Below, piece after piece: positions 34,288 to 44,762 of a stretch of 64,000 bases of DNA; positions within the stretch are counted from its first letter, which is position 1, and each line of letters begins with the position of its first letter. A model generated the notes under the pieces. That model worked only from the letters and a program-made list of their open reading frames with translations, did not search any database and was not told where the DNA came from. Source of the DNA: Stomorhina lunata. Taxonomy: Eukaryota; Arthropoda; Insecta; Diptera; Rhiniidae. The stretch is from the NCBI GenBank assembly GCA_933228675.1, contig OW121743.1, positions 67,656,208 through 67,720,207 of the forward strand. The letters are read 5' to 3'. Both the position numbers and the translations under genes were made by a program.

Positions 34288-34650
34288 CCCCCTTCTTCAC
34301 AGCATTCTGCACATAGTAGCCGACGGCTACAGCAAGAATGTGGGAAGTGAAGGTAGATGAAAACTGAAAAATGTTTGTTTTTGTTCAGGCGATAATCTAC
34401 GCTTTTACTTTTGGTTTATAAACATAATTCTTAATAGTTATGTTTGTAAATTTAGTAATAATGCGAGGTTTTCGATCTGTCTAAATTGGGGATAATCCTC
34501 CTGAAGAGATGGCTTAACCAACCATCGAAACGCGTCGAGGAATTTGGTTTCTCCGCAAACATTTTTTGGCTTTTTATCAATAAATTGATCTGTTACATTA
34601 ATAAATAAATGTAACAGGTTTGGGATCAAATGCAAATACACTTCTTTTTG
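34286..34650 (-). repeat. 465-bp dispersed repeat, copy 4 (inverted)
   Basis: Reverse-complement copy running from the G-run (here C7 at 34286-34292) through GTAGCCGACGGCTAC (34316-34330) and the open frame at 34438-34641, ending at the satellite boundary at 34650. The junction with copy 3 lies in the C run, consistent with microhomology-mediated foldback. Confidence 0.85.
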
Positions 34651-36390
34651 TATAAAATTTTTCTATAAAAAAAATTTTGGATATAAAATTTTTCTATAGA
34701 AAAATTTTCGTTATAAAATTTTTCTATAAAAAAATTTCTATAGAAAAATTTTCGATATAAAATTTTTCTATAGAAAAATGTTCGATATAAAATTTTACCA
34801 TTAAAAAACTTTTGATACAAAATTTCGCTGTAGAAAAATTTTCGATACAAAATTTCGCTATAGAAAAAATTTCGATATAAACTTTCGCTTTAGAAAAATT
34901 TTCGAAGTAATTATATATCGAAAATTTTTCTATATTTTCGATATCAAATTTTTTTATAGAAAAATTTTCTATAGCAAAATTTTCGATATAAAATTTTGCT
35001 ATAGAAAAATTTTCGACATAAAATTTCGCTATAGAAAAATTTTCGATATAAAATTTCGCTATAGAAAATTTTTCGATATAAAATTTCGCTATAGAGAAAA
35101 TTTCGACATGAAATTTCGATATGAAATTTCGCTACAGAAAAATGTTCGATATAAAATTTTTCTATAGGAAAACTTTCGATGCTTAAATTTTTCTATAAAA
35201 AAATTTTTGACGTTAAAATTTTTCTATAGAAAAATCTTTAATGTTAGAATTTTTATACAGAAGAATTTTCGATGTTAAAATTTGTCTATAGAAAAGTTTT
35301 CGATGTTGAAATTTTTCTATAGAAAATTTCCAATATTTCTAAAGCAAAATTTGTAAAAATTTTTCTATAGCAACATGTGCGATGTTAACATTTTTCTATA
35401 GAAAAATTTTCGATGTTAAAATTTTTCTAAAGAAAAATTTTTGATGTTAAAATTTTCGATGTTAAAATTTTTCTATAGAAAAATACTCAATCTTAAAATT
35501 TTTCTATAGAAAAATACTCGATGTTAAAATTTTTCTATAGAAAAATTTTCTATGTAAAATTTTCGGTGTAAAATTTTTCTATAGAAAAATTTTCGATGTT
35601 AAAAATTTTCTATAGGAAAATTTTCGATGTTAAAAATTTTCTATAGAAAAATTTTCGATATAAAATTTTTCTATTAAAAAATTTTCGATAAAAAATTTTT
35701 CTATAGAAAAATTTCCGGTGTTTAATTTTTCTATAGAAAAATTTTCGATGTTAACATTTTTGTATAGAAAAATTTTCGATAATAAAAATTTTCGGTAGAA
35801 AAATTTTCGATAATAAAAATTTTCTGTAGAAAAATTTTCGATGTTAAAAATTTTCTATAGAAAATTTTTCGATTTAAAATTTTTCTATAGAAAGCTTTTC
35901 GATATAAAATTTTTCTATAGAAAAATTTTCGACATAAAATTTTTCTATAGAAAAATTTTCTATGTAAAATTTTTCTATAGAAAAATTTTCGATATAAAAT
36001 TTTTCTATAGAAAAATTTTCGATATAAAATTTTTCTATAGAAAAATTTTCGATATAAAATTTTTCTATAGAAAAATTTTTGATATAAAATTTTCTATAGA
36101 AAAATTTTCGATATAAAATTTTTCTATAAACAAATTTTGAAAAATTTTCGATATAAAATTTTTCTGTAGAAAAATTTTCGATATAAAATTTTTCTGTAGA
36201 AAAATTTTCGATATAAATTTTTTCTATAGAAAAATTTTCGATGTAAACTTTTTTGTATACAAAAATTTTCGACATATAACTTTTCTATAGAAAAATTTTC
36301 CTTATAAAATATTTCTATAGAAAAATTTTCCATATAAAATTTTTCTAAGAAAAATTTTTGATGTTAAAATTTTTCTATAGAAAAATGTTT
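34651..36390. repeat. 30-bp satellite array, TTTTCGATATAAAA subtype
   Basis: Units combine TTTTTCTATAGAAAAA with TTTTCGATATAAAA or TTTCGATGTTAAAA at periods of 30-31 bp. The centre (35960-36240) is nearly uniform at 30 bp, while the left side has CGCTATAG variants. Open frames on both strands here (for example 35841-36116 and 35874-36275) are artefacts of a repeat period that is a multiple of three. Confidence 0.95.
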
Positions 36391-37335
36391 GGCAAATTCA
36401 TTTAAAAGTAAACGAGAATGGAGCTAGTCGAATTGACGAACATTAGTACAAGAATGCATTTCTCGTGGCTTATAAATTTTGGATATTTCTATTAGACTAG
36501 GGCCCCTATTAGTCTACTTATATTTATTATTTAACCTATGTATTTCTACTAAGTAAAAACATACCTGTTTTATATATAATCAACAACTTCCCAGTCTACA
36601 ACATTAACCTCGCATCTATTAGTCTGCCGATTGTCTAGACTTCTTTCATACAACTTCAATGGTCAGTCCATTCTGCAGAAGAATAACCCTCATCATCAGC
36701 AACAGTAGTATCATGCATTAAATGTAATGTCTGCTTAAAATTAAATTTTTTTTGTTTTAATTTTAAGAACTTAAAAAAAAAAACATGAATATGGCAAGAA
36801 TCGATTATAGATTAGCGATTCGGGTGAATTTTTTTGTGTATTTACTGTAACTTATGTGTTTTTTGTATAAATGTTCATTGCAAATTATTGCTAAATATTT
36901 TGTTAAACAAGAGATGATTATAGAAACTCAACAGTTATTTTGGTTTCGGACAAGTGATGAAATGAAGTTTCATAAGAAGTAAAATAATGTAATTTTGTAA
37001 TTACGGTCAATTACTGAGATAATTAAGTTTTCCCCTATAAGATGTACACATGTATTTAAACAATTTGGTGCTATTGACTTTGGCAAAATAAAAAAATAAA
37101 TACTTCATAGAAAACGGGACACCGAAATTTTCCTACAAGGAAAATATTCCTATAGCCTACTTTCATCTTTTTTAAAATTTGAAAACTTCATTCATTTAAA
37201 TAAAAATTTCTTTCAGAAAACAATAAAATAAATAATTTCGAATCAAAATTGGAAACAAAAAACTTTTTCTGGCTTTAACAAAATTTCACAGCTCCTCTCC
37301 TATAACATCTCAAACATTCAAAACTTCCCCTAAAA
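36391..37335. other. Unique sequence upstream of the orphan gene
   Basis: Non-repetitive DNA. The last 100 bases form a pyrimidine-rich leader (CAGCTCCTCTCCTATAAC) ending in a favourable start context before the ATG at 37336, so promoter and 5' UTR of that gene probably lie here. No TATA box can be assigned with confidence. Confidence 0.45.
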
Positions 37336-37965
37336 ATGGCGAAAAAGGGTAAAGGTAAAGACAAAAAAGGAAAAAAGGGTAAAGAAGTTGAAAAAGTCGA
37401 GATAAAGGAAGAAAAAAAGGAAGAGAAGATATTTATACCGGAACCCTGTATTTTTAGTTGTGCTCAAGAACAGGTAACCTATCGACCTAATTCTTATCCG
37501 GGGGTATTAGAACAACCTAAAACAATGGCAGTGGTCGGCTCGGAAACTGGCAGTTATGATAGTCTTTGCAAGCTATTGCACTCGGGATTTCGTTGTGCCG
37601 ATCGTGTCTATGCAATGGTACCCTGGGGCAACTATGTAGTCTTTCGTGCCCCACAAGTTATAAAAAGTCCGCCTACTGATCCAAATGCTAAAGATGATAA
37701 GAAAAAATTAGAAGAAAAAAAAGATGAACAAGATGTTAAGATACTAATGATATATTTCCTATTCGATGGATGCACCTGCAATGTCAATCGCTTTCGATAT
37801 TTGGATCTATCATGCGGAACAGCGGGACTTTTATATTTTGAGGAGATGCACAAGATGGTAAATTATATCATAATGTCGCGTTCCAGAAGAGATCAAATCA
37901 AGAATCTTAAAAGGTGTGTCGTAGATGATGTATGCAAAGAAATGTATGGTTCCAATCATATATAA
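37336..37965 (+). CDS. Lysine-rich orphan protein, 209 aa (single exon, uncharacterised)
   Basis: I do not recognise this protein. The start codon has a good context (CTAAAAATGG) and the frame is uninterrupted to TAA. Residues 1-31 are a Lys/Glu/Gly tail with repeated KGK motifs, likely disordered and possibly nucleic-acid or microtubule binding. Residues 32-110 and 134-209 form a Cys-rich, mixed hydrophobic domain (motifs VPWGNYVVFRAP at 95-106, FDGCTCNVNRFRYLDLSCG at 143-161, and a C-terminal CVVDDVC at 194-200), split by a charged insert at 117-133. No signal peptide or membrane segment. Codon use and base composition are clearly less AT-biased than the flanks, supporting a real gene. The intronless, lysine-rich type is common among testis-expressed fly proteins, but that is only a guess. 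Alternatively it is a retrocopy. Confidence 0.75.
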   Translation: MAKKGKGKDKKGKKGKEVEKVEIKEEKKEEKIFIPEPCIFSCAQEQVTYRPNSYPGVLEQPKTMAVVGSETGSYDSLCKLLHSGFRCADRVYAMVPWGNYVVFRAPQVIKSPPTDPNAKDDKKKLEEKKDEQDVKILMIYFLFDGCTCNVNRFRYLDLSCGTAGLLYFEEMHKMVNYIIMSRSRRDQIKNLKRCVVDDVCKEMYGSNHI

Positions 37966-37999
37966 AATGAAATCTAGACGAAAAATTAAAAAAAATCCA

Positions 38000-38005
38000 A
38001 ATAAA
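38000..38005 (+). terminator. Poly(A) signal AATAAA downstream of the orphan gene
   Basis: AATAAA lies 35 bases after the stop codon of the 209-residue frame, well before the 11-bp satellite begins at about 38089. This supports a short 3' UTR. Confidence 0.6.
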
Positions 38006-38088
38006 AATCCATAACCCAAAAAAAATTGCGTATAATTTAATCTAAAGCTGCTTCAGGAGTTAAGAACAAAACGAAACATGACTACAAT

Positions 38089-40181
38089 ATGACTAGACTA
38101 TGACTAGACTATGACTAGACTATGACTAGACTATGACTAGACTATGACTAGACTATGACTAGACTATGACTAGACTATGACTAGACTATGACTAGACTAT
38201 GACTAGACTATGACTAGACTATGACTAGACTATGACTAGACTATGACTAGACTATGACTAGACTATGACTAGACTATGACTAGACTATGACTAGACTATG
38301 ACTAGACTATGACTTGACTAGACTATGACTAGACTATGACTTGACTAGACTATGACTTGACTAGACTATGACTAGACTATGACTAGACTATGACTAGACT
38401 ATGACTAGACTATGACTAGACTATGACTAGACTATGACTAGACTATGACTAGACTATGACTAGACTATGACTATGACTTGACTAGACTATGACTAGACTA
38501 TGACTAGACTATGACTAGACTATGACTAGACTATGACTAGACTATGACTAGACTATGACTAGACTATGACTAGACTATGACTAGACTATGACTAGACTAT
38601 GACTAGACTATGACTAGACTATGACTAGACTATGACTAGACTATGACTAGACTATGACTAGACTATGACTAGACTATGACTAGACTATGACTAGACTATG
38701 ACTAGACTATGACTAGACTATGACTAGACTATGACTAGACTATGACTAGACTATGACTAGACTATGACTAGACTATGACTAGACTATGACTAGACTATGA
38801 CTAGACTATGACTAGACTATGACTAGACTATGACTAGACTATGACTAGACTATGACTAGACTATGACTAGACTATGACTAGACTATGACTAGACTATGAC
38901 TAGACTATGACTAGACTATGACTAGACTATGACTAGACTATGACTAGACTATGACTAGACTATGACTAGACTATGACTAGACTATGACTAGACTATGACT
39001 AGACTATGACTAGACTATGACTAGACTATGACTAGACTATGACTAGACTATGACTAGACTATGACTAGACTATGACTAGACTATGACTAGACTATGACTA
39101 GACTATGACTAGACTATGACTAGACTATGACTAGACTATGACTAGACTATGACTAGACTATGACTAGACTATGACTAGACTATGACTAGACTATGACTAG
39201 ACTATGACTAGACTATGACTAGACTATGACTAGACTATGACTAGACTATGACTAGACTATGACTAGACTATGACTAGACTATGACTAGACTATGACTAGA
39301 CTATGACTAGACTATGACTAGACTATGACTAGACTATGACTAGACTATGACTAGACTATGACTAGACTATGACTAGACTATGACTAGACTATGACTAGAC
39401 TATGACTAGACTATGACTAGACTATGACTAGACTATGACTAGACTATGACTAGACTATGACTAGACTATGACTAGACTATGACTAGACTATGACTAGACT
39501 ATGACTAGACTATGACTAGACTATGACTAGACTATGACTAGACTATGACTAGACTATGACTAGACTATGACTAGACTATGACTAGACTATGACTAGACTA
39601 TGACTAGACTATGACTAGACTATGACTAGACTATGACTAGACTATGACTAGACTATGACTAGACTATGACTAGACTATGACTAGACTATGACTAGACTAT
39701 GACTAGACTATGACTAGACTATGACTAGACTATGACTAGACTATGACTAGACTATGACTAGACTATGACTAGACTATGACTAGACTATGACTAGACTATG
39801 ACTAGACTATGACTAGACTATGACTAGACTATGACTAGACTATGACTAGACTATGACTAGACTATGACTAGACTATGACTAGACTATGACTAGACTATGA
39901 CTAGACTATGACTAGACTATGACTAGACTATGACTAGACTATGACTAGACTATGACTAGACTATGACTAGACTATGACTAGACTATGACTAGACTATGAC
40001 TAGACTATGACTAGACTATGACTAGACTATGACTAGACTATGACTAGACTATGACTAGACTATGACTAGACTATGACTAGACTATGACTAGACTATGACT
40101 AGACTATGACTAGACTATGACTAGACTATGACTAGACTATGACTAGACTATGACTAGACTATGACTAGACTATGACTAGAC
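38089..40181. repeat. 11-bp satellite array (CTATGACTAGA)n
   Basis: About 190 copies of an 11-bp unit, essentially invariant for 1.7 kb. Four irregular units with an extra TTGAC cluster in the first 400 bp (near 38312, 38340, 38355, 38468). It starts about 85 bases after the orphan gene's poly(A) signal and ends abruptly at CGAATTCATATG. It has stops in the frames and no coding content. Confidence 0.98.
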
Positions 40182-41689
40182 GAATTCATATGTATTATTT
40201 CAACGATTTGGAGAATAGGCTTGTAAATTTCCTTTCGTCTGTTATTCAAAGCTTTAGCTAATCCTTCTAAAATATTCAAAAATATTTAGCTAATCGCATG
40301 ATTTTTGGAAAAAATCTTAATCAAACATTGGCATGAAGTCTAGCATATGTGGAACTAGAAACGTACTTCAACTAGTAGTAGAGACGGACGCATGGCTAGT
40401 CAGAGAAAATGACATGTGTAATGCGTTCGTTCCATGTTCTGTTGTCTTGCGCTTAAACCAAAATTTTTCCGAGCTTATAATTTATAGATTTGGTCCACTA
40501 TAATTTTGTAGACAAGATGGAAAATAAGAAACAAATTAGAAAAAATAGCAAAATTGTTAAGCTTTAACATTCACAGTTGATTTTTTTCAAAAAATTAACA
40601 TTTACATTTTCATTATTTATGTATGTGTGTATGTTTATTTATCTAATTCTGCCAACTGACCGTCCGTCCATCATCTGTCTTTCTATTTATGTTAAAAACT
40701 AACACAAATTTTATGTTAAAGTTATCTTCTGTTTTTATTTTTTTCCTTTTTGATTTTCCTAACAAGACACTTAAGTGCGGTAAGCATCCATTAGCCATGG
40801 CCTCAGGAATGTATTATGATTGTACAAGTTTGTTATACTATTGTACAGGTATTATAAAATAGTTTTTATTATTTTTTTTTTCGTTTCTGGCTACATGAAA
40901 CAGGAGTCTTGTTGTTTTTCTTAACTTTTATTTTTTTTCGTTTTCTTTGGCTTTTTTAAGTGGGCTTTAAAGTTTTTTTTTTTTAAGTCAACTATTTTTT
41001 TTTTGGTAATTGGCTTAGCTGGCAGGCGCCTTTGGCTCTGCTAACAGTGCACTTGATTTTGTTTGTAACACAGTTTAATATCGAAAATGAATTCAATTGA
41101 TATGTTAGAGTTACCAGTAGCATGTGTTTTAGTTTTTTGGCAACTATTTCTTTTCTATTTTTTTTTCAAAGGAATTTTTATTGAAGTGTATAAAATGGTT
41201 TAAATGAATTCAAATTTTAGTGTTTATCTGGAATTTAAAAGACAACTAAGTTAACAATTTTTTTTTAATTTGAACAGTTATGTCTGAGCTTTGCCATTGG
41301 GTAGGGGAAAATAACATTTTTGCTCAACTTTATTTTTATATAGAAAAGTAAGTGATATCTTTCTATAGTCCAAGTATTTTGGGTATACATTTTTGAAGAT
41401 TTTTCCAAAGAATTTCCAAGAATCCATAAATTAATTTATTCATTAAGGCCGTATCAACTGACGTATAGACAGACAGAACTATTTTTATGGCATTAAATCT
41501 GTGTCCGCAAATGGTTTATATGGAAGATATGGTCAAATGTAAACCGATTTCACCAAATCTCAATAACAAAAAAATTCCCAAAAACGAAAAATTTTGTTTC
41601 TAAATTTTGTTGCCCTAGCTAATTTCTTTCGGAACCTATCGAGTTTTTAACATAGTATACTAAGATATTGAAAATTTTTTATCAATAAT
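40182..41689. other. Unique sequence without a recognised gene
   Basis: Non-repetitive DNA with several long T runs (40870-41000, 41155-41165). No exon or RNA gene recognised. Confidence 0.5.
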
Positions 41690-43915
41690 TTTACTTTATA
41701 AATTTTTTTGTCGAAAATTTTTTTATAAAAAATTTTACTATACATTTTTTTTTATATTAGAAAATTTTTTTATCAAAAATTTTTCTATAGAAATTTTTTT
41801 TATAAAAATTTTTCTATAGAAAATTTTTCTCAGAAATTTTTCTAAGAAAATTTTTTATAAAAATTTTTCTATAGAAAATTTTTTTATAAAAATTTTTCTA
41901 TAGAAAATTTTTTTCAGAAATTTTTCTAAGAAAATCTTTTAGCAAAAATTTTTTATAGAAAATTTTTTTTTCAAACATTTTTCTGCAGAAAATTTTATTA
42001 TTAAACATTTTTCTATAGAAAATTTATGGATCAAACATTTTTTTATAGAAAATTTTTTGTTATCAAATATTTGCTATAGAAATTTTTTTACCAAAAATTT
42101 TTCTACAGAAAATTTTTTTTGTCAAAAAATTTTCTATAGAAAATTTTTTTATCAAGAATTTTTCTATGAGCATTTTTTTTTATCAAAAATTTTCTATAAT
42201 AAACTTTTTTATAGAAAATTTTTTTATCAAAAATTTTTCTATAGAAATTTTTTATATCAAAAATTTTTCTATGGAAAATCAATTTATCAAAAATTTTTCT
42301 ATAGAACATTTTTTTTAACAAAAATTTTCTATAGAAAATTTTTTATCAAAAATTTTTCTTTAGAAAATTTTTTCTCAGAAATTTGTCTACTAAAATTTTT
42401 TATAGAAAATTTTTTGCCAAACATTTTTGTAAAGAAAATTTTATTATTAAACATTTTTCTATCAAAAATTATTCTATAGAAAATTTATGAATCAAACATT
42501 TTTCTATAGAAAATTTTTTTATCAAAAATTTTTCTACAGAATTTTTTCTTATCAAATTTTTCTATAGACATTTTTTATATCAAAAATTTTTTTATAGAAA
42601 ATTTTTTTGTCAAAAATTTTTCTATGAACATTTTTTTTATCAAAAATTTTCTATAAAAAACTTTTTTATAATAGATAATTTTTTATAAAAATTTTTCTTA
42701 TCAAAAATTTTATTATAGAACATGTTTTATCAAATTTTTCTATAGAATATTTTTTTCTCAAAAATTTTTCTGTAGAAAATTTGTTTATCAAAAATTTTTC
42801 TATAGAAATTTTTATATCAAAAATTTTTCTATAAAAAATTTTTTATCAAAAATTTTTCTATAGGAAATTTTGGATCCAAAATTTTTCTTAGAAAATTTTC
42901 TTATCAAAAATGTTTCTATCGAAAATTTTTTGTATCAAAAATTTTTCTGTAAAAGAAAATTTTTGTATTATTTTTCTATAGAAAATGCTTTAATAAAAAG
43001 TTTTTCTATAGAAAATTGTTTATAAAAATTTTTCTATAACAAAAATTTTTTCAAATATTTATCCAAAATATTCCTTTGAAATTTTTTTATCAAAAATTTT
43101 TCTGTATTTTTTGATAAAAAAAATTTTGTATAAATAATTTTTGTATCAAAAATTTTTTGTCGAAAATTTTTGTATCAAAAATTTTTCTGTAGAAGAAAAT
43201 TTTTTAAACAAAATTGTTTTATAAAAAATTGTTTATAAAATTTTTTTCTATATGTTTTGATAAAAACATTTTGTATACATAATTTTTGTATTAAAAATTT
43301 TTTTTATAGAAAATTTTTGTATCAAACAATTTTTTATATAGAACATGTCTTTATCAATAATTTTTATAAACAATTTTTCTATGGATACTTTTTTTTTATC
43401 AAATAATAATATTTGACTCAAAATTTTTTATACGGATTTTTTTTTTCAAAAATCTTTCTATAAACAAATTTTTGTCAAAAATTTTTCAATAGAATTTTTT
43501 TTCCCAAAGATTTTTCTTAGGAAATATTTTTATCAAAAATTTTTTTATAGAAATTTTTGTGTCAAAAATTTTTCTATGGAAAATTTTCTTATCAAAAATG
43601 TTTCTATTGAAAATTTTGTTATCAAAAATTTTTCTATAGAAAATTTTGTTTTCAAAAATTTGTCTATAGAATATTTTTTCCTCAAAAATTTTTCTACAGA
43701 ATTTTTTTTTCTCCAAAAATTTTTCTACAAAAGTATTTTTTCCAAAAATATTCTATAGAATATTTTTTGATCTAAAATATTTCTACAGAAAATATTTATT
43801 TTTTGAGAAAATTTTTTTATAGAAATTTTTTTTATCAAAAATTTTTCTATAAGGAAATATTTTTATTAAACATTTCTCTATTGAAAAATATTTTAATCGA
43901 AAATGTTATGAACTG
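41690..43915. repeat. 30-bp satellite array, TTTTTTATCAAAAATTTTTC subtype
   Basis: Units keep CTATAGAAAA and carry TTTTTTTATCAAAAA in the other half, with periods of 28-31 bp. The array is more degenerate than most, with stretches lacking the palindrome (43060-43480). Open frames on both strands (42057-42479 plus, 43486-43716 minus) are artefacts. Confidence 0.92.
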
Positions 43916-44757
43916 TCTATCTTTGCTATAGACCATAGAATAAATAGTTTTCTTCACCTAACTAGTGCAATTACCATTTTGGGCAATCATTGAGAAAAAA
44001 GCACAAGATTATTGGTTGCAGGCATAATCCTTTCAAATATTTTTAAATCTAATAGGACATTGAAATGCAGAAGACATAAATAAACCATAAATTTATATTG
44101 TTTATTTTTTCTTGCAAAATTAAATTGGAATGCAGTTAACAAATAAAATTGTTTTGCAATTGAAATCTGCAATTTGTAGAATTGTAAGATCTTATGAACT
44201 AAATTATTTGTTAGCTTTGGGCCAAATACATTCGTTTTTTAATATAAGGTAGGACATTGAAATGTAGAAAACATATACTAATGGGGGATATGTTAGTTTA
44301 TAAAATTTGGGTGAATTTTGATTGTGACTTCATGAAATAAAAATATAAAGTGAGACACTGCCTTAAGGTGGAAAAACGGCCTGAAGTTTTATGACTGCAT
44401 TCAAAATTACAAAGTCGTTATTTGGTTTGTTAAATAATTTACTAATTTAGTGCTTAAACATGTTTTCGTTTGATTTTTAAGACTTTCATTTTTGATACAA
44501 TGTATAAAACTAAGTTTTATACATATCTTAGACTAACAAAGTCTTATACTTACTCCCTAATTTATATACGACTAATACAATTACCAAAGCCTAATACTAG
44601 GAAATTTTTACAAAAAATTTGATTTATAAGCAGGCGGTAGGCACCCTAACCACCAGAAGCCGAAGACCTTTTGTAATTTTCGTAAATATCACAATCATTG
44701 ATGATACTCGTGAAAATGTTTATTTAAAGCATTCCGTTGAGATTTGGATGTTCGCAA
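43916..44757. other. Unique sequence left of the second Transib-type element
   Basis: Non-repetitive DNA with small frames (43987-44172 minus, 44619-44834 plus, the latter running into the transposon). No recognised gene. Confidence 0.5.
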
Positions 44758-44762
44758 TGTCG
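44758..44762. repeat. Target-site duplication TGTCG (left)
   Basis: TGTCG directly precedes CACAGTGG and recurs at 48713-48717 after the right terminus. Confidence 0.93.

Noticed and set aside
35841..36333. Phe/Tyr/Lys/Ile-rich frames on both strands, and similar ones near 17142-17526, 20612-20827, 25676-25921, 34626-34850, 42057-42479 and 43486-43758
   Set aside because: All are satellite units read through; 30-bp periods keep frames open and odd periods give short ones.
37632..38019. Minus-strand frames overlapping the orphan gene
   Set aside because: Antisense to a better-supported gene with start context and poly(A) signal.
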